A DNA stretch of 64,000 bases from Ciceribacter sp. L1K22 (GTDB lineage Bacteria > Pseudomonadota > Alphaproteobacteria > Rhizobiales > Rhizobiaceae). The position numbers and the translations under genes were made by a program. Every line of letters starts with the position of its first letter. Within the stretch, counting starts at the first letter, position 1. Location: the NCBI RefSeq assembly GCF_017599385.1, contig NZ_JAGFPK010000001.1:3355436-3419435 (forward strand). Reading direction: 5' to 3'. Below are positions 25,632 through 33,032 of this stretch, in pieces. The notes below the pieces were generated by a model. It was given only the letters and a program-made list of their open reading frames with translations. It ran no database searches and was not told where the DNA came from.

Positions 25632-27455
25632 CTATAGAAGATTTGCCACGCTGAATAGGACACTGAACGCGGGGAGGATACCGTCCCTCGGCAACTGTCC
25701 ATAGATCAGTTCACCGGAAACGACAGGCGGCGCTGTCGCCTCTTCTTCCGTCAGATTGGCGCGCATTTGCAGCAGGCTCTTCCCGAATCTCCAATCGATG
25801 GCGATCAGCCCATCCGGAGTCTCATGGCCGATTGCGCCGCGATATTTCGTCTGTGCGTGAAGTGGCCATATGAGACGCTGCCGCTTGTCGAGAAGGTCGG
25901 CAACAAAAGAGCTCCATCGCTCAGCGTCCCGGCTTTCGGTTGCGCTGTGGTCGATCTTCGATTGCAGGAAGGTTTCGACTGCATTTGGATCGGGAACGTC
26001 GGAAACGGTCTCCCCCTTCATATCCTGAAATAACCACGCCTGCTCCAACCTGCCGCGGCGCTCCTGTTCATGGAGCTCTTCCGGATGGTCGGAGAAGAAG
26101 AAAAAAGGCCGGCGTGTCGCAAACTCCTCGCCCATGAACATAAGCGGAGTTTGCGGTGATAGCAGGAGAATTTCCGTCAGCGCTTTGACGATGGGCGGCT
26201 CCGCGAGATTCAGCAACCGTTCTCCGCGCACACGATTGCCAATCTGGTCGTGATTTTGCAAAAAGTTGATGAACGCCGTCGGTGGAAGATCAGCGCTTGT
26301 CTCGCCGACCACCTTGCCGTCCTGCGGGCGAGCCTCGCCCTGATAGACGAAACCCTCGGTGAGCGACCGGCGCAATTTCTGCCACGGCTTGTCGCAGAAA
26401 TTGACGTAAAATCCTCCCGTTTCTCCTGTGGCGATCGCGTGTGCGACATGATGGAAATCATCGTTCCATTCAGCCTTGCAGAGAGGTCCCGTATCGCGTC
26501 CCGGCCGCATTGGTTCTGCCACGTTACGTGCATCCTCAATCATCAGGTGGATGTGCCGGCCAGAGTATTGACGGCGTATTTCACGGGAAATTTCCGAGAG
26601 CAGTTCCGGATCTCCGCTGTCATTGACCAGACAGTCGGCGGCGTCTAGCCGCAACCCGTCAAGCCGGAACTCCCTCAGCCAGTAGAGGGCATTGTCCAGG
26701 AAATAACGCCGGACCTCCGGCCGCGAGAGGTCCGGGGCCGGGCCCCAGGGAGAGCCCTCCGCCTTGAAGAACTCAGGCGTAGAGCGCTCGAGGTCATTTC
26801 CCAGATTGCCGAAGTGATTGTAGACGACATCGAGGAATACCATCAGCCCGAGCCCGTGCGCGGCATCCACAAGTTGACGGAAATCGTCTGGCGTACCGTA
26901 GGCTGGGTGTGGGGCGTATTGCAGCACGCCGTCATAGCCCCAGCCGCGTTGCCCGTCTAAGGCCGCCACGGGCATGATTTCGATGGCGGTGAAACCCTGG
27001 TCCGCGAGCCTTTGCAAATGCGGTATCGCAGCAACGAAAGTGCCCTCGGATGTGAACGCCCCCACATGGAGCTCATAGATGATGGCCTCATGCCATGGGC
27101 GCCCGGTCCAATCCGTGTGGCGCCACCCGTAGCTGAGGTCCGCGACAACTGAGCGTCCTGACACTGACTCGACCTGCTGGCGGGACGCCGGATCGGCGAC
27201 CTCGCTCCCGTCGGAGAGAATGAAACAGTAGGTCTCGCCGGGCTGCGTCTCTGTCTCCAGCTCATGCCAGCCGGCAAGAGTCCGGACCAACGGCATGCTT
27301 GCGTCGCCCAGACGCAGACGGATCAGATCGTGCCGCGGCGCCCAAAGGCGAAATGAAGCCCGTTGACCGTCAATCATCTCGGCACCCCAGGCGTACCGAC
27401 GGGTGTAAGGCCTCGGGTTTGAGCGTGCGTTTTGCTTCATTTGCTCGGTTGTCAT
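25632..27455 (-). CDS. treZ: Malto-oligosyltrehalose trehalohydrolase
   Basis: The 607-residue GH13 enzyme cleaves maltooligosyl-trehalose to free trehalose and a shortened glucan. Its features are an N-terminal E-set domain (RYAWGAEMIDGQRASFRLWA), the GH13 barrel start IYELHVGAFTSEGTF, YDGVLQYAPHPAYG, DVVYNHFG, the nucleophile in DGLRLDAADCL, the acid/base Glu in HLMIEDARN and NHDQIGNR. The length is normal for TreZ. ATG 27455 was chosen for the GGAG site 10 bases upstream; further upstream the frame is open but non-homologous. The usual partner TreY is not next to it. An EcfG motif upstream connects trehalose formation with the stress regulon. Confidence 0.93.
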   Translation of the reverse strand: MTTEQMKQNARSNPRPYTRRYAWGAEMIDGQRASFRLWAPRHDLIRLRLGDASMPLVRTLAGWHELETETQPGETYCFILSDGSEVADPASRQQVESVSGRSVVADLSYGWRHTDWTGRPWHEAIIYELHVGAFTSEGTFVAAIPHLQRLADQGFTAIEIMPVAALDGQRGWGYDGVLQYAPHPAYGTPDDFRQLVDAAHGLGLMVFLDVVYNHFGNLGNDLERSTPEFFKAEGSPWGPAPDLSRPEVRRYFLDNALYWLREFRLDGLRLDAADCLVNDSGDPELLSEISREIRRQYSGRHIHLMIEDARNVAEPMRPGRDTGPLCKAEWNDDFHHVAHAIATGETGGFYVNFCDKPWQKLRRSLTEGFVYQGEARPQDGKVVGETSADLPPTAFINFLQNHDQIGNRVRGERLLNLAEPPIVKALTEILLLSPQTPLMFMGEEFATRRPFFFFSDHPEELHEQERRGRLEQAWLFQDMKGETVSDVPDPNAVETFLQSKIDHSATESRDAERWSSFVADLLDKRQRLIWPLHAQTKYRGAIGHETPDGLIAIDWRFGKSLLQMRANLTEEEATAPPVVSGELIYGQLPRDGILPAFSVLFSVANLL

Positions 27456-27484
27456 GGATTTGTTTCTCCAAGGTGGCGGCGAAT

Positions 27485-27509
27485 AACCAGACGGCACCGA
27501 GGATGTTCC
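27485..27509 (-). promoter_or_regulatory. EcfG-type promoter motif for treZ
   Basis: On the minus strand GGAAC (27509-27505), 17 bp, GTT (27487-27485), 30 bp before the treZ start. It is back-to-back with another such motif on the plus strand at 27556. Confidence 0.7.
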
Positions 27510-27555
27510 ATCTCCCCGGGCGGCTGATAAACATTCAGGGTGCTCGGGAAACAAG

Positions 27556-27580
27556 GGAACCTGGTGGAGGTCCGGGAGTT
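27556..27580 (+). promoter_or_regulatory. EcfG-type promoter motif
   Basis: GGAAC (27556-27560), 17 bp, GTT (27578-27580), 29 bp before the ATG at 27609. Together with the treZ motif it makes a divergent pair. Confidence 0.7.
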
Positions 27581-27608
27581 TGAAAACCAGCAGGGTCAAC
27601 CGAGGTCC

Positions 27609-27923
27609 ATGATGGATACGCAACTGAAGATTTACCGCCTTGTGCCGCAGGCTCCTCCTTCGGATCCGAACTGGCAGAATGCGATTTTCCAGGGAGAGGT
27701 GCGCGTCTGTGCGGTATCGCCTGGCGACGCCAGACTTGTTGCGGCCGAGGCCGAGGGTGATTTTCCCCAACGGGACGCGAAGCCTGCGGAAGGGGTGTCG
27801 ACTATCAACGGTTCCGCCTTCCTCAACGAGAAACTCTTCACCGTGATCCTGGAGGACGGAGAGGCCGATGTCGGCCGGAGGGTCCGGGGTGTGGTGAGTG
27901 GGACGATAGACGTCATCACCTAA
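27609..27923 (+). CDS. Hypothetical protein
   Basis: The 104-residue soluble protein (start ATG 27609, alternative 27612) begins MMDTQLKIYRLVPQAPPSDP and ends VVSGTIDVIT. The pattern suggests a small beta-rich fold: EVRVCAVSPGDARLVAAEAE resembles a short anti-sigma-like or DNA-independent domain only superficially, and I do not recognise a family. It is preceded by an EcfG-type motif, and is the first of a plus-strand run up to 29401. Confidence 0.7.
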   Translation: MMDTQLKIYRLVPQAPPSDPNWQNAIFQGEVRVCAVSPGDARLVAAEAEGDFPQRDAKPAEGVSTINGSAFLNEKLFTVILEDGEADVGRRVRGVVSGTIDVIT

Positions 27924-27959
27924 TGCCGTCCAACCGGCGCAGGAACGAGGAGCAATAAG

Positions 27960-28187
27960 ATGGCTATCAAAAAACCACGTGACGGGGCCGCCGGCACGAC
28001 CGATCAGTCACCGCGATGGGAAGGGCCGCAGGAAAACACCCCGAGCGGCTATCTTCCAGCCAAGGATGATCCCGACCACGATCGTGATGCTGTTGGAGAA
28101 AACCTTCAGGATCCCCGGAAGAAGACGGTCTCCGACGGGTTGAAAACGGGTGACGATGACAACTCATCCAAAGGGAGCCGCCAGTGA
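27960..28187 (+). CDS. Small hydrophilic protein, unknown function
   Basis: The 75-residue charged, probably disordered protein (SGYLPAKDDPDHDRDAVGEN; KTGDDDNSSKGSRQ at the end) is preceded by GAGGAG and overlaps the following reductase start by four bases. Its acidic, proline- and glycine-rich composition is similar in kind to hydrophilic stress peptides. No family recognised. Confidence 0.65.
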   Translation: MAIKKPRDGAAGTTDQSPRWEGPQENTPSGYLPAKDDPDHDRDAVGENLQDPRKKTVSDGLKTGDDDNSSKGSRQ

Positions 28188-28798
28188 CGCTTAAAGCCCT
28201 CGCATTCAATGCGACACTGAAACCGAGCGGGAATACCGCGGCCTCATCGACGGATTTTCTGCTGGAACAATTTCGGGCGGCGTTTGCCCGATCGTCGATC
28301 GAACTTCCCATCATCCGGTTGGTGGACCATGACATCAAGCCGGGCGTAAGCGCCGACGAAGGCGGCGGCGATGCCTGGCCCTCCATCCGGCAGCAACTCA
28401 TGGATGCCGATATTCTTGTGATGGCGACGCCCATCTGGATGGGCCAGCCCTCCAGCGTGTGCAAACGTGCGCTGGAGCGAATGGATGCGTTTCTCGGAGA
28501 GACAGACGATTCGGGTCGCATGCCTACGTTCGGGAAGGTTGCCCTGGTCGGTGTCGTCGGCAATGAGGACGGCGCACATCACGTTTCAGCCGAACTCTAT
28601 CAGGCGCTGAACGATGTCGGCTACACGCTTCCGCCCAATGCTGTTGACTATTGGGTCGGTGAAGCGATGTCGTCGGTCAATCTGGTCGATCTGGACGAGA
28701 TCCCCGAGAAAGTGAAGACAACGGTCGACATGGCGGTATCGAACGCCCTTCATCTGGCCCGTCTTCTTTCAGAGGCACCTTATCCACCTCCGGCCTGA
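28184..28798 (+). CDS. Flavodoxin-like NAD(P)H-dependent FMN reductase
   Basis: The 204-residue protein has the flavodoxin/WrbA-like fold: N-terminal FMN-phosphate loop region FNATLKPSGNTAASSTDFLL, DADILVMATPIWMGQPSSVC followed by KRALERMDAF, and GKVALVGVVGNEDGAHH. Family members bind FMN and reduce quinones or other acceptors, protecting against oxidative stress. It is coupled to the 75-residue gene by ATGA-type overlap. The substrate is unknown. Confidence 0.82.
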   Translation: MTLKALAFNATLKPSGNTAASSTDFLLEQFRAAFARSSIELPIIRLVDHDIKPGVSADEGGGDAWPSIRQQLMDADILVMATPIWMGQPSSVCKRALERMDAFLGETDDSGRMPTFGKVALVGVVGNEDGAHHVSAELYQALNDVGYTLPPNAVDYWVGEAMSSVNLVDLDEIPEKVKTTVDMAVSNALHLARLLSEAPYPPPA

Positions 28799-28825
28799 GG
28801 CCGGAGCCGACGTGGAGGCGACACC

Positions 28826-29401
28826 GTGGCGGATGACGTAACAGCGCTGCTCGACAGCATAGATGATGCATGCGACCGCGACGAGCGCCTGACGATCGCC
28901 GCTATTCAGGAGATCGCGGGCAGGAGGGCCAGTGCACCTCTTATCCTTTTGCCGGGTCTTGCCATCCTGTCACCGCTGAGCGGCATACCGACAGTACCAA
29001 CCTTCCTGGGACTGGTGATCGGTCTTGTCAGCCTTCAGATCATGCTGGGTCGCAGCACGATTTGGCTTCCGAAACGGTTGGGTACGTCCGGCATTTCCGC
29101 CGGACGTGCCAAGCGTGCCGTCGGATGGGTCCGTCCGGTCGCCGGTGTTATCGACCGGTTCAGCAGCCGGCGTCTCGAATGGTTCGCCAATCCGGTCTCG
29201 GTAAGACTTGCCGGCCTGATGTGTCTCCTCATCGCCGTCTGCATGCCGGCGATGGAATTGGTGCCCTTCTCCAGCTCCATCGCCGGCATGTTTGTTGCCG
29301 TTCTCGGCCTAGCGCTCATGACCCACGACGGCCTTTTGTTCGCCTTCGCGTATCTTTTGTTCGCCGGAGCGGTTGCCGCGGCGGCCTTGTTGGTGGCCTG
29401 A
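28826..29401 (+). CDS. ExoD-family membrane protein
   Basis: The 191-residue protein starts with GTG at 28826 after GGAGG. It matches the ExoD pattern: an N-terminal LLDSIDDACDRDERLTIAAI segment, GRRASAPLILLPGLAILSPL followed by SGIPTVPTFLG, and several C-terminal hydrophobic segments (LAGLMCLLIAVCMPAMELVP; GMFVAVLGLALMTHDGLLFA). ExoD was first described in Rhizobium as needed for exopolysaccharide production and alkaline tolerance; the biochemical role is unresolved. It probably shares the message of the reductase upstream. Confidence 0.85.
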   Translation: MADDVTALLDSIDDACDRDERLTIAAIQEIAGRRASAPLILLPGLAILSPLSGIPTVPTFLGLVIGLVSLQIMLGRSTIWLPKRLGTSGISAGRAKRAVGWVRPVAGVIDRFSSRRLEWFANPVSVRLAGLMCLLIAVCMPAMELVPFSSSIAGMFVAVLGLALMTHDGLLFAFAYLLFAGAVAAAALLVA

Positions 29402-29402
29402 T

Positions 29403-30038
29403 CTAGTCATTGGCACCGGTTAGGGCCTTCAGGAAATGCGTGCGTAATGTCGGGTAGACTGATTGGGCGTAAGCCTTCAAAGGTCCGGCCGCACCGCGAT
29501 CTGCGTAAAGCGCGACAAGCGCCATGGCGGATTGGTGGGACACCATCTGAGCCGAGAGAAAGGCTGAATCGAAGTCGGCGTCGGACGCCGAGGTCAGCGC
29601 GTTCAGCTTCTGTGTCTGCGAAGAGTCCAAGGCAAAATCGACTGTCACCGACTGCGCCCGGGCTGCTGCTTCAAGCTCAGACTGGGCTTTCCGGTGGTCG
29701 GCGATCAATTGCCTCGCATAATCTGTTACGAGCGGATCGGCGCTGCGCTTTAGAGCGAGTTCAGCCGTCTTGATTTCCAAAAGGTTCGACGATGCCGCCC
29801 TTGCGGCGAACACATCCGGCGCTGGTGCTTCTCCTTGAGGCGCGTCGGCGGGTGTAGGAGGTGTCGGTATCTCCGTTGCCGGTGACGGCTGCGTCGTTTG
29901 TGCTAAAGCCGGCAGAGGCGTAATCGTAACGGCAAAGACGGCGGGAAGTATCTTGAACTGGTCTCCCTTCAGGAGTCCAACCCTGCCGTGCGGTGGCTTG
30001 TTCCTTGCTGACTGTCGTAGCCGTTGCTGTTCCGTCAT
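29403..30038 (-). CDS. DUF4142-domain exported protein
   Basis: The C-terminal 140 residues form a DUF4142 (ferritin-like helical) domain: AASSNLLEIKTAELALKRSA, YARQLIADHRKAQSELEAAA and AQMVSHQSAMALVALYADRG. Before it stands a signal-peptide-like stretch (ILPAVFAVTITPLPALAQT) and a proline-rich linker. The start is uncertain: the ATG at 30038 gives 211 residues with an odd 27-residue hydrophilic leader, while the signal peptide seems to begin near 29955, where no ATG, GTG or TTG is in frame although AAGGGAG precedes it. An EcfG-type motif at 29979-30004 also lies inside the 30038 reading, hinting at a start nearer 29955. DUF4142 proteins are periplasmic stress proteins of unknown activity. 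Confidence 0.75.
   Translation of the reverse strand: MTEQQRLRQSARNKPPHGRVGLLKGDQFKILPAVFAVTITPLPALAQTTQPSPATEIPTPPTPADAPQGEAPAPDVFAARAASSNLLEIKTAELALKRSADPLVTDYARQLIADHRKAQSELEAAARAQSVTVDFALDSSQTQKLNALTSASDADFDSAFLSAQMVSHQSAMALVALYADRGAAGPLKAYAQSVYPTLRTHFLKALTGAND
29979..30004 (-). promoter_or_regulatory. EcfG-type promoter motif for the DUF4142 gene
   Basis: On the minus strand GGAAC (30004-30000), 18 bp, GTT (29981-29979). The spacing is one base longer than at most other sites in this island. Confidence 0.5.
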
Positions 30039-30070
30039 CTCGCACGCCGCCGCCACAGCGGACGGCTATG

Positions 30071-30286
30071 TCAGCTCCGACGCTGATCAAGACGCTTCTG
30101 CAGTTCCTGTGCGAGTTCCGTTATCTTGGGTGGCGTGGGTACGGCGTTCAGTTCGGTCAGAAGCTCCGACACGGCCCGTTCGAGATCGGAATCGGTCGCG
30201 CCTTTCCCGTTTCGCTGTTTTTCGTTTCCCATCTGGTCCTCGTTATCGACGGGATAAGGTTTTGAAGAACTACTCATGCGCCGCAC
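30071..30286 (-). CDS. Small protein, possibly NepR-like
   Basis: The 71-residue hydrophilic protein ends in two helices: LERAVSELLTELNAV, PTPPKITELAQELQKRLDQR. The arrangement, a helix, a proline-containing turn (VPTPPK) and a second helix with regularly placed leucines, recalls NepR anti-sigma factors, whose core reads EPVPDRFLDLL. The match is only a pattern and the gene is not adjacent to the sigma factor, so the assignment is tentative. The start at 30286 or the in-frame ATG at 30277 are both possible. Confidence 0.6.
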   Translation of the reverse strand: MRRMSSSSKPYPVDNEDQMGNEKQRNGKGATDSDLERAVSELLTELNAVPTPPKITELAQELQKRLDQRRS

Positions 30287-30336
30287 ATCGAATGATGAAT
30301 CTGTCCGCGAATGAAATCTCTTCCTCTTCGCCCTGC

Positions 30337-30362
30337 GGAACCAAACTGAGGCAAGTCAGGTT
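30337..30362 (+). promoter_or_regulatory. EcfG-type promoter motif without a recognised gene
   Basis: GGAAC (30337-30341), 18 bp, GTT (30360-30362), on the plus strand. It reads into a 630-bp stretch in which I see no intact gene. Confidence 0.4.
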
Positions 30363-30996
30363 TGATCCGCTGACGCAAGCGGGTTTACCTATAGTATGGT
30401 GACGTTGACGAACAGCGGAAACGCAAAAGCGCTATAATTCCCTCCGTCCGAGACTGGATCAGCATCTGGAGCGAACCGCTCACCCTCGGAATCAACTCGG
30501 AATGCTGGTCGTGTGGCTGGTCTACGTGCATGTCGTTGTGAAAACCCTTCGCCCCGGTGCGGGACCAAGGATCATATCAACGATCAGCGCCCGCTGACGC
30601 ACCACGGACCGCTGTTATCGGGGGAATAGCATCGGCAGTTTCCGCGAGAGATAATCGAGAGAGCCTTCAGCCAGTCACTGCCACCGAATGGATTGCCAAC
30701 GGGCAGCCGCATCGACGTTCTTGTCGTGGAGGACTAAGCGTCGGAGGAACTTCTCATCGGTGACCGTCGCACCTGTTGAGTCGCTGGCGAGGCCAAAGGG
30801 GCAGGTGGTCTGTCTGCGCGGGTCGCGTACGGTGCAGATTACCGGACGGCGCCAGCGAAAGAGGCTGTCTCGTCAAGTGGCGGGGCGGGACTCACGGGCG
30901 ACTTACAGGCAGTGCCGAAGACCTCACGAAAATTGCGGCCTTGCTTGATCAAAATCTACGGCCGCCCGGCCTGATCCGGACGACCTTGCAGAAATC
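30363..30996 (+). pseudogene. Gene-poor stretch with possible remnants of signalling genes
   Basis: No convincing intact gene is present. Around 30709 the plus strand encodes SRIDVLVVED immediately followed by a stop, which looks like the start of a receiver domain, and from about 30810 fragments VAYGADYR and, one frame away, ERGCLVKWRGGTHG recall the ATPase region of an HWE-type histidine kinase. I read these as decayed response-regulator and kinase remnants, with frameshifts and stops, but the resemblance is short. Confidence 0.25.
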
Positions 30997-31209
30997 TCAT
31001 GGGGCGTTGATGTCGGGGAGATAGAACTCGACGTCGCGACGCGCCTTGTCGTCAAGGACCGCGATACGCTCCTGCCAGAATTTTTCGGCTTCGGGCGGGT
31101 CGTTCTCCCATTCGCGAACCTTTGTGATGTTGTCGTCGATTTTGGCGAGCCGCCGGCCCCCCAGGCGCATGTATTCGTCAGCCAATGCCTTGCTCTTGGT
31201 CGTTGTCAT
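30997..31209 (-). CDS. Small alpha-helical protein, unknown function
   Basis: The 70-residue soluble protein starts at ATG 31209 after AAAGGAAA. It is highly charged and probably helical throughout (ADEYMRLGGRRLAKIDDNIT; WQERIAVLDDKARRDVEFYL). No family is recognised. A well-placed EcfG motif lies 53 bp upstream, which supports it being a real stress gene; the frame continues upstream without protein character. Confidence 0.65.
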   Translation of the reverse strand: MTTTKSKALADEYMRLGGRRLAKIDDNITKVREWENDPPEAEKFWQERIAVLDDKARRDVEFYLPDINAP

Positions 31210-31261
31210 ACCGGCATTTCCTTTCAACTCATAGGCATGTGTTTCGATGCGTTGTCTCACC

Positions 31262-31286
31262 AACAGGATGCGCGGTCGAAAGTTCC
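31262..31286 (-). promoter_or_regulatory. EcfG-type promoter motif
   Basis: On the minus strand GGAAC (31286-31282), 17 bp, GTT (31264-31262), 53 bp before the start at 31209. Confidence 0.65.
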
Positions 31287-31806
31287 CCCAGCCGGTGCCG
31301 GTTGCGAACGGTGTCGCCGAGTAGGAAGAGTCGGGCAACGGCGATGCCACGCGAACCGCACTTCGCCAGCGGACCCGCATCACAAGTCGTTCCGGACTGA
31401 CAAAGAGGAGACGCCAGATGCCGGCACATGCTTGGCAAACCATCGGACGCGGTTGAGCCGGGCAAGGATTAAACCGGGAAGGATGGCCTTTCGACGGACG
31501 TTTGCCGTCCGCCGGATGAAATAAGTGCCGCGACCGCGAAGCGGTACTTGACCGGCGCCCCCGGTTCGGTGAAAAGAAGCTGGGTCCTAGTCACGTTATC
31601 GTTATGGCCCAGACCTTCTGGTGCCGGGCCCCTCTGGCGAGAGTTTACGGCGCTCTCGTGATGTCGGTACCGCCAGCAAGATGAGCCGGCGGATTTCAAA
31701 ACATGAACACATCGATCATGCTCCTTGCGCGTGAGTGCAACGCGCGAACCTTTTCGATCAATCGTAACCTCTCCATCACGACATCCTCCACTTCGGAGGT
31801 CTGGGC
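31287..31806 (+). promoter_or_regulatory. Leader region of the DUF475 gene with hairpins
   Basis: No gene is visible in these 520 bases. Two structured parts stand out: AGAAGCTGGG (31575-31584) can pair with CCCAGACCTTCT (31608-31619) with a bulge, and TGGCG...CGCCA (31635-31639/31671-31675) encloses an AGAG/CTCT stem. Such a leader before a TerC-superfamily gene invites comparison with the yybP-ykoY manganese riboswitch, but I could not recognise its conserved core, so no riboswitch is called. Confidence 0.3.
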
Positions 31807-32931
31807 ATGAGCGCGCAACCGTTGGAAGCAAAAACCACGCTCTCCTATTTTCGCTGGGCGTTCATCGTTACCGTCTTCGGTCTCTTGCTTGGTGGGCTCT
31901 TGGGTTGGCAGACCACAGGTACCATCGGCGGCACGGCGACGGTCTTCTTCATTTGTGTCGTTCTGGCCGTTCTCGAGATCTCTCTCTCCTTCGACAATGC
32001 GATCGTGAACGCCAACAAGCTGAAGGAGATGACGCCGGTCTGGCAGCATCGCTTCCTCACGTGGGGTATCATCATCGCTGTCTTCGGCATGCGGGTTATC
32101 TTCCCGCTTCTGATCGTCGTGATCGCGGCCAATGTCGGTCCATGGACGGCAATGGTGATGGCGGCGACGCAGCCGGAGCGCTACGCGGAAATCATGCATG
32201 ACGCGCATCTCCCGATCGCGGCCTTCGGCGGCACCTTCTTGATGATGGTCGGCCTGAAGTTCTTCTTCGATCAGGAAAAGGACGTTCACTGGGTGCAGTG
32301 GATCGAGGAGAAGGCGTCGATCTACTCGTCAGTCAAGGGGATAGAGATCGCCGTCGTCCTGGTCATCATGCTGATCTTTTCGCGTATCATCGGCAGCATC
32401 AACGAGCCGGACCTTGGTCCGGCCGCGGCAAATGTCTTCTTTCATGCGGCTATCTGGGGGCTGCTGACGTTCCTGCTGGTCGAGGTGCTGGGCGGTATTC
32501 TCGACCGGAGCCAGGAGATGCTGGAGGGCGCCGCCAAAGGCGGTTTCGGCGCGTTCCTCTATCTCGAAGTGCTCGACGCCAGCTTCTCGTTCGACGGTGT
32601 GATCGGAGCCTTCGCGCTGACGCAGAACCTCTTCATCATCGCCATCGGCCTTGGAATTGGGGCGATGTATGTGCGTTCGATGACGATCATGCTGGTGGAG
32701 AAGGGCACGCTCGCGGAATACCGCTACCTGGAGCACGGTGCGTTTTATGCGATCCTGATCCTCTCGGTCATCATGTACGTGCAGACGCTGTTCCACATTC
32801 CGGAAGTCATCACCGGATTGGGCGGCGCGGCCCTTATCGGGCTCTCGCTCTGGTCTTCGCTTCGGTATAATCGCCATGAGCGGGAAGAAGAACTGGCGCG
32901 GGAAAGCGCCGCTGTCGGCGAGAACATCTGA
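31807..32931 (+). CDS. DUF475 family membrane protein (TerC superfamily)
   Basis: The 374-residue protein has about nine hydrophobic segments and the paired acidic membrane motifs of the TerC superfamily: LEISLSFDNAIVNANKLKEM in the first half and EVLDASFSFDGVIGAFALTQ in the second. Its length and internal spacing fit DUF475 rather than short TerC. TerC-type proteins are linked to metal (manganese) export and tellurite tolerance; the specific ion here is unknown. It lies between the stress island and the NAGGN peptidase gene. Confidence 0.87.
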   Translation: MSAQPLEAKTTLSYFRWAFIVTVFGLLLGGLLGWQTTGTIGGTATVFFICVVLAVLEISLSFDNAIVNANKLKEMTPVWQHRFLTWGIIIAVFGMRVIFPLLIVVIAANVGPWTAMVMAATQPERYAEIMHDAHLPIAAFGGTFLMMVGLKFFFDQEKDVHWVQWIEEKASIYSSVKGIEIAVVLVIMLIFSRIIGSINEPDLGPAAANVFFHAAIWGLLTFLLVEVLGGILDRSQEMLEGAAKGGFGAFLYLEVLDASFSFDGVIGAFALTQNLFIIAIGLGIGAMYVRSMTIMLVEKGTLAEYRYLEHGAFYAILILSVIMYVQTLFHIPEVITGLGGAALIGLSLWSSLRYNRHEREEELARESAAVGENI

Positions 32932-33032
32932 CGTCACGTGCCCGGCCATTGCTGGCCGGGCGCCATCCCTGGGCATTGAACGCCAGCAAGCCTCGGGTTG
33001 ACGCATCGTCCCTCGATTGCGACAAGGTGCGG

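Noticed and set aside
30557-31024. Short plus-strand open frames in the gene-poor stretch
   Set aside because: No ribosome-binding sites or family similarity; better explained as fragments of decayed genes or chance.
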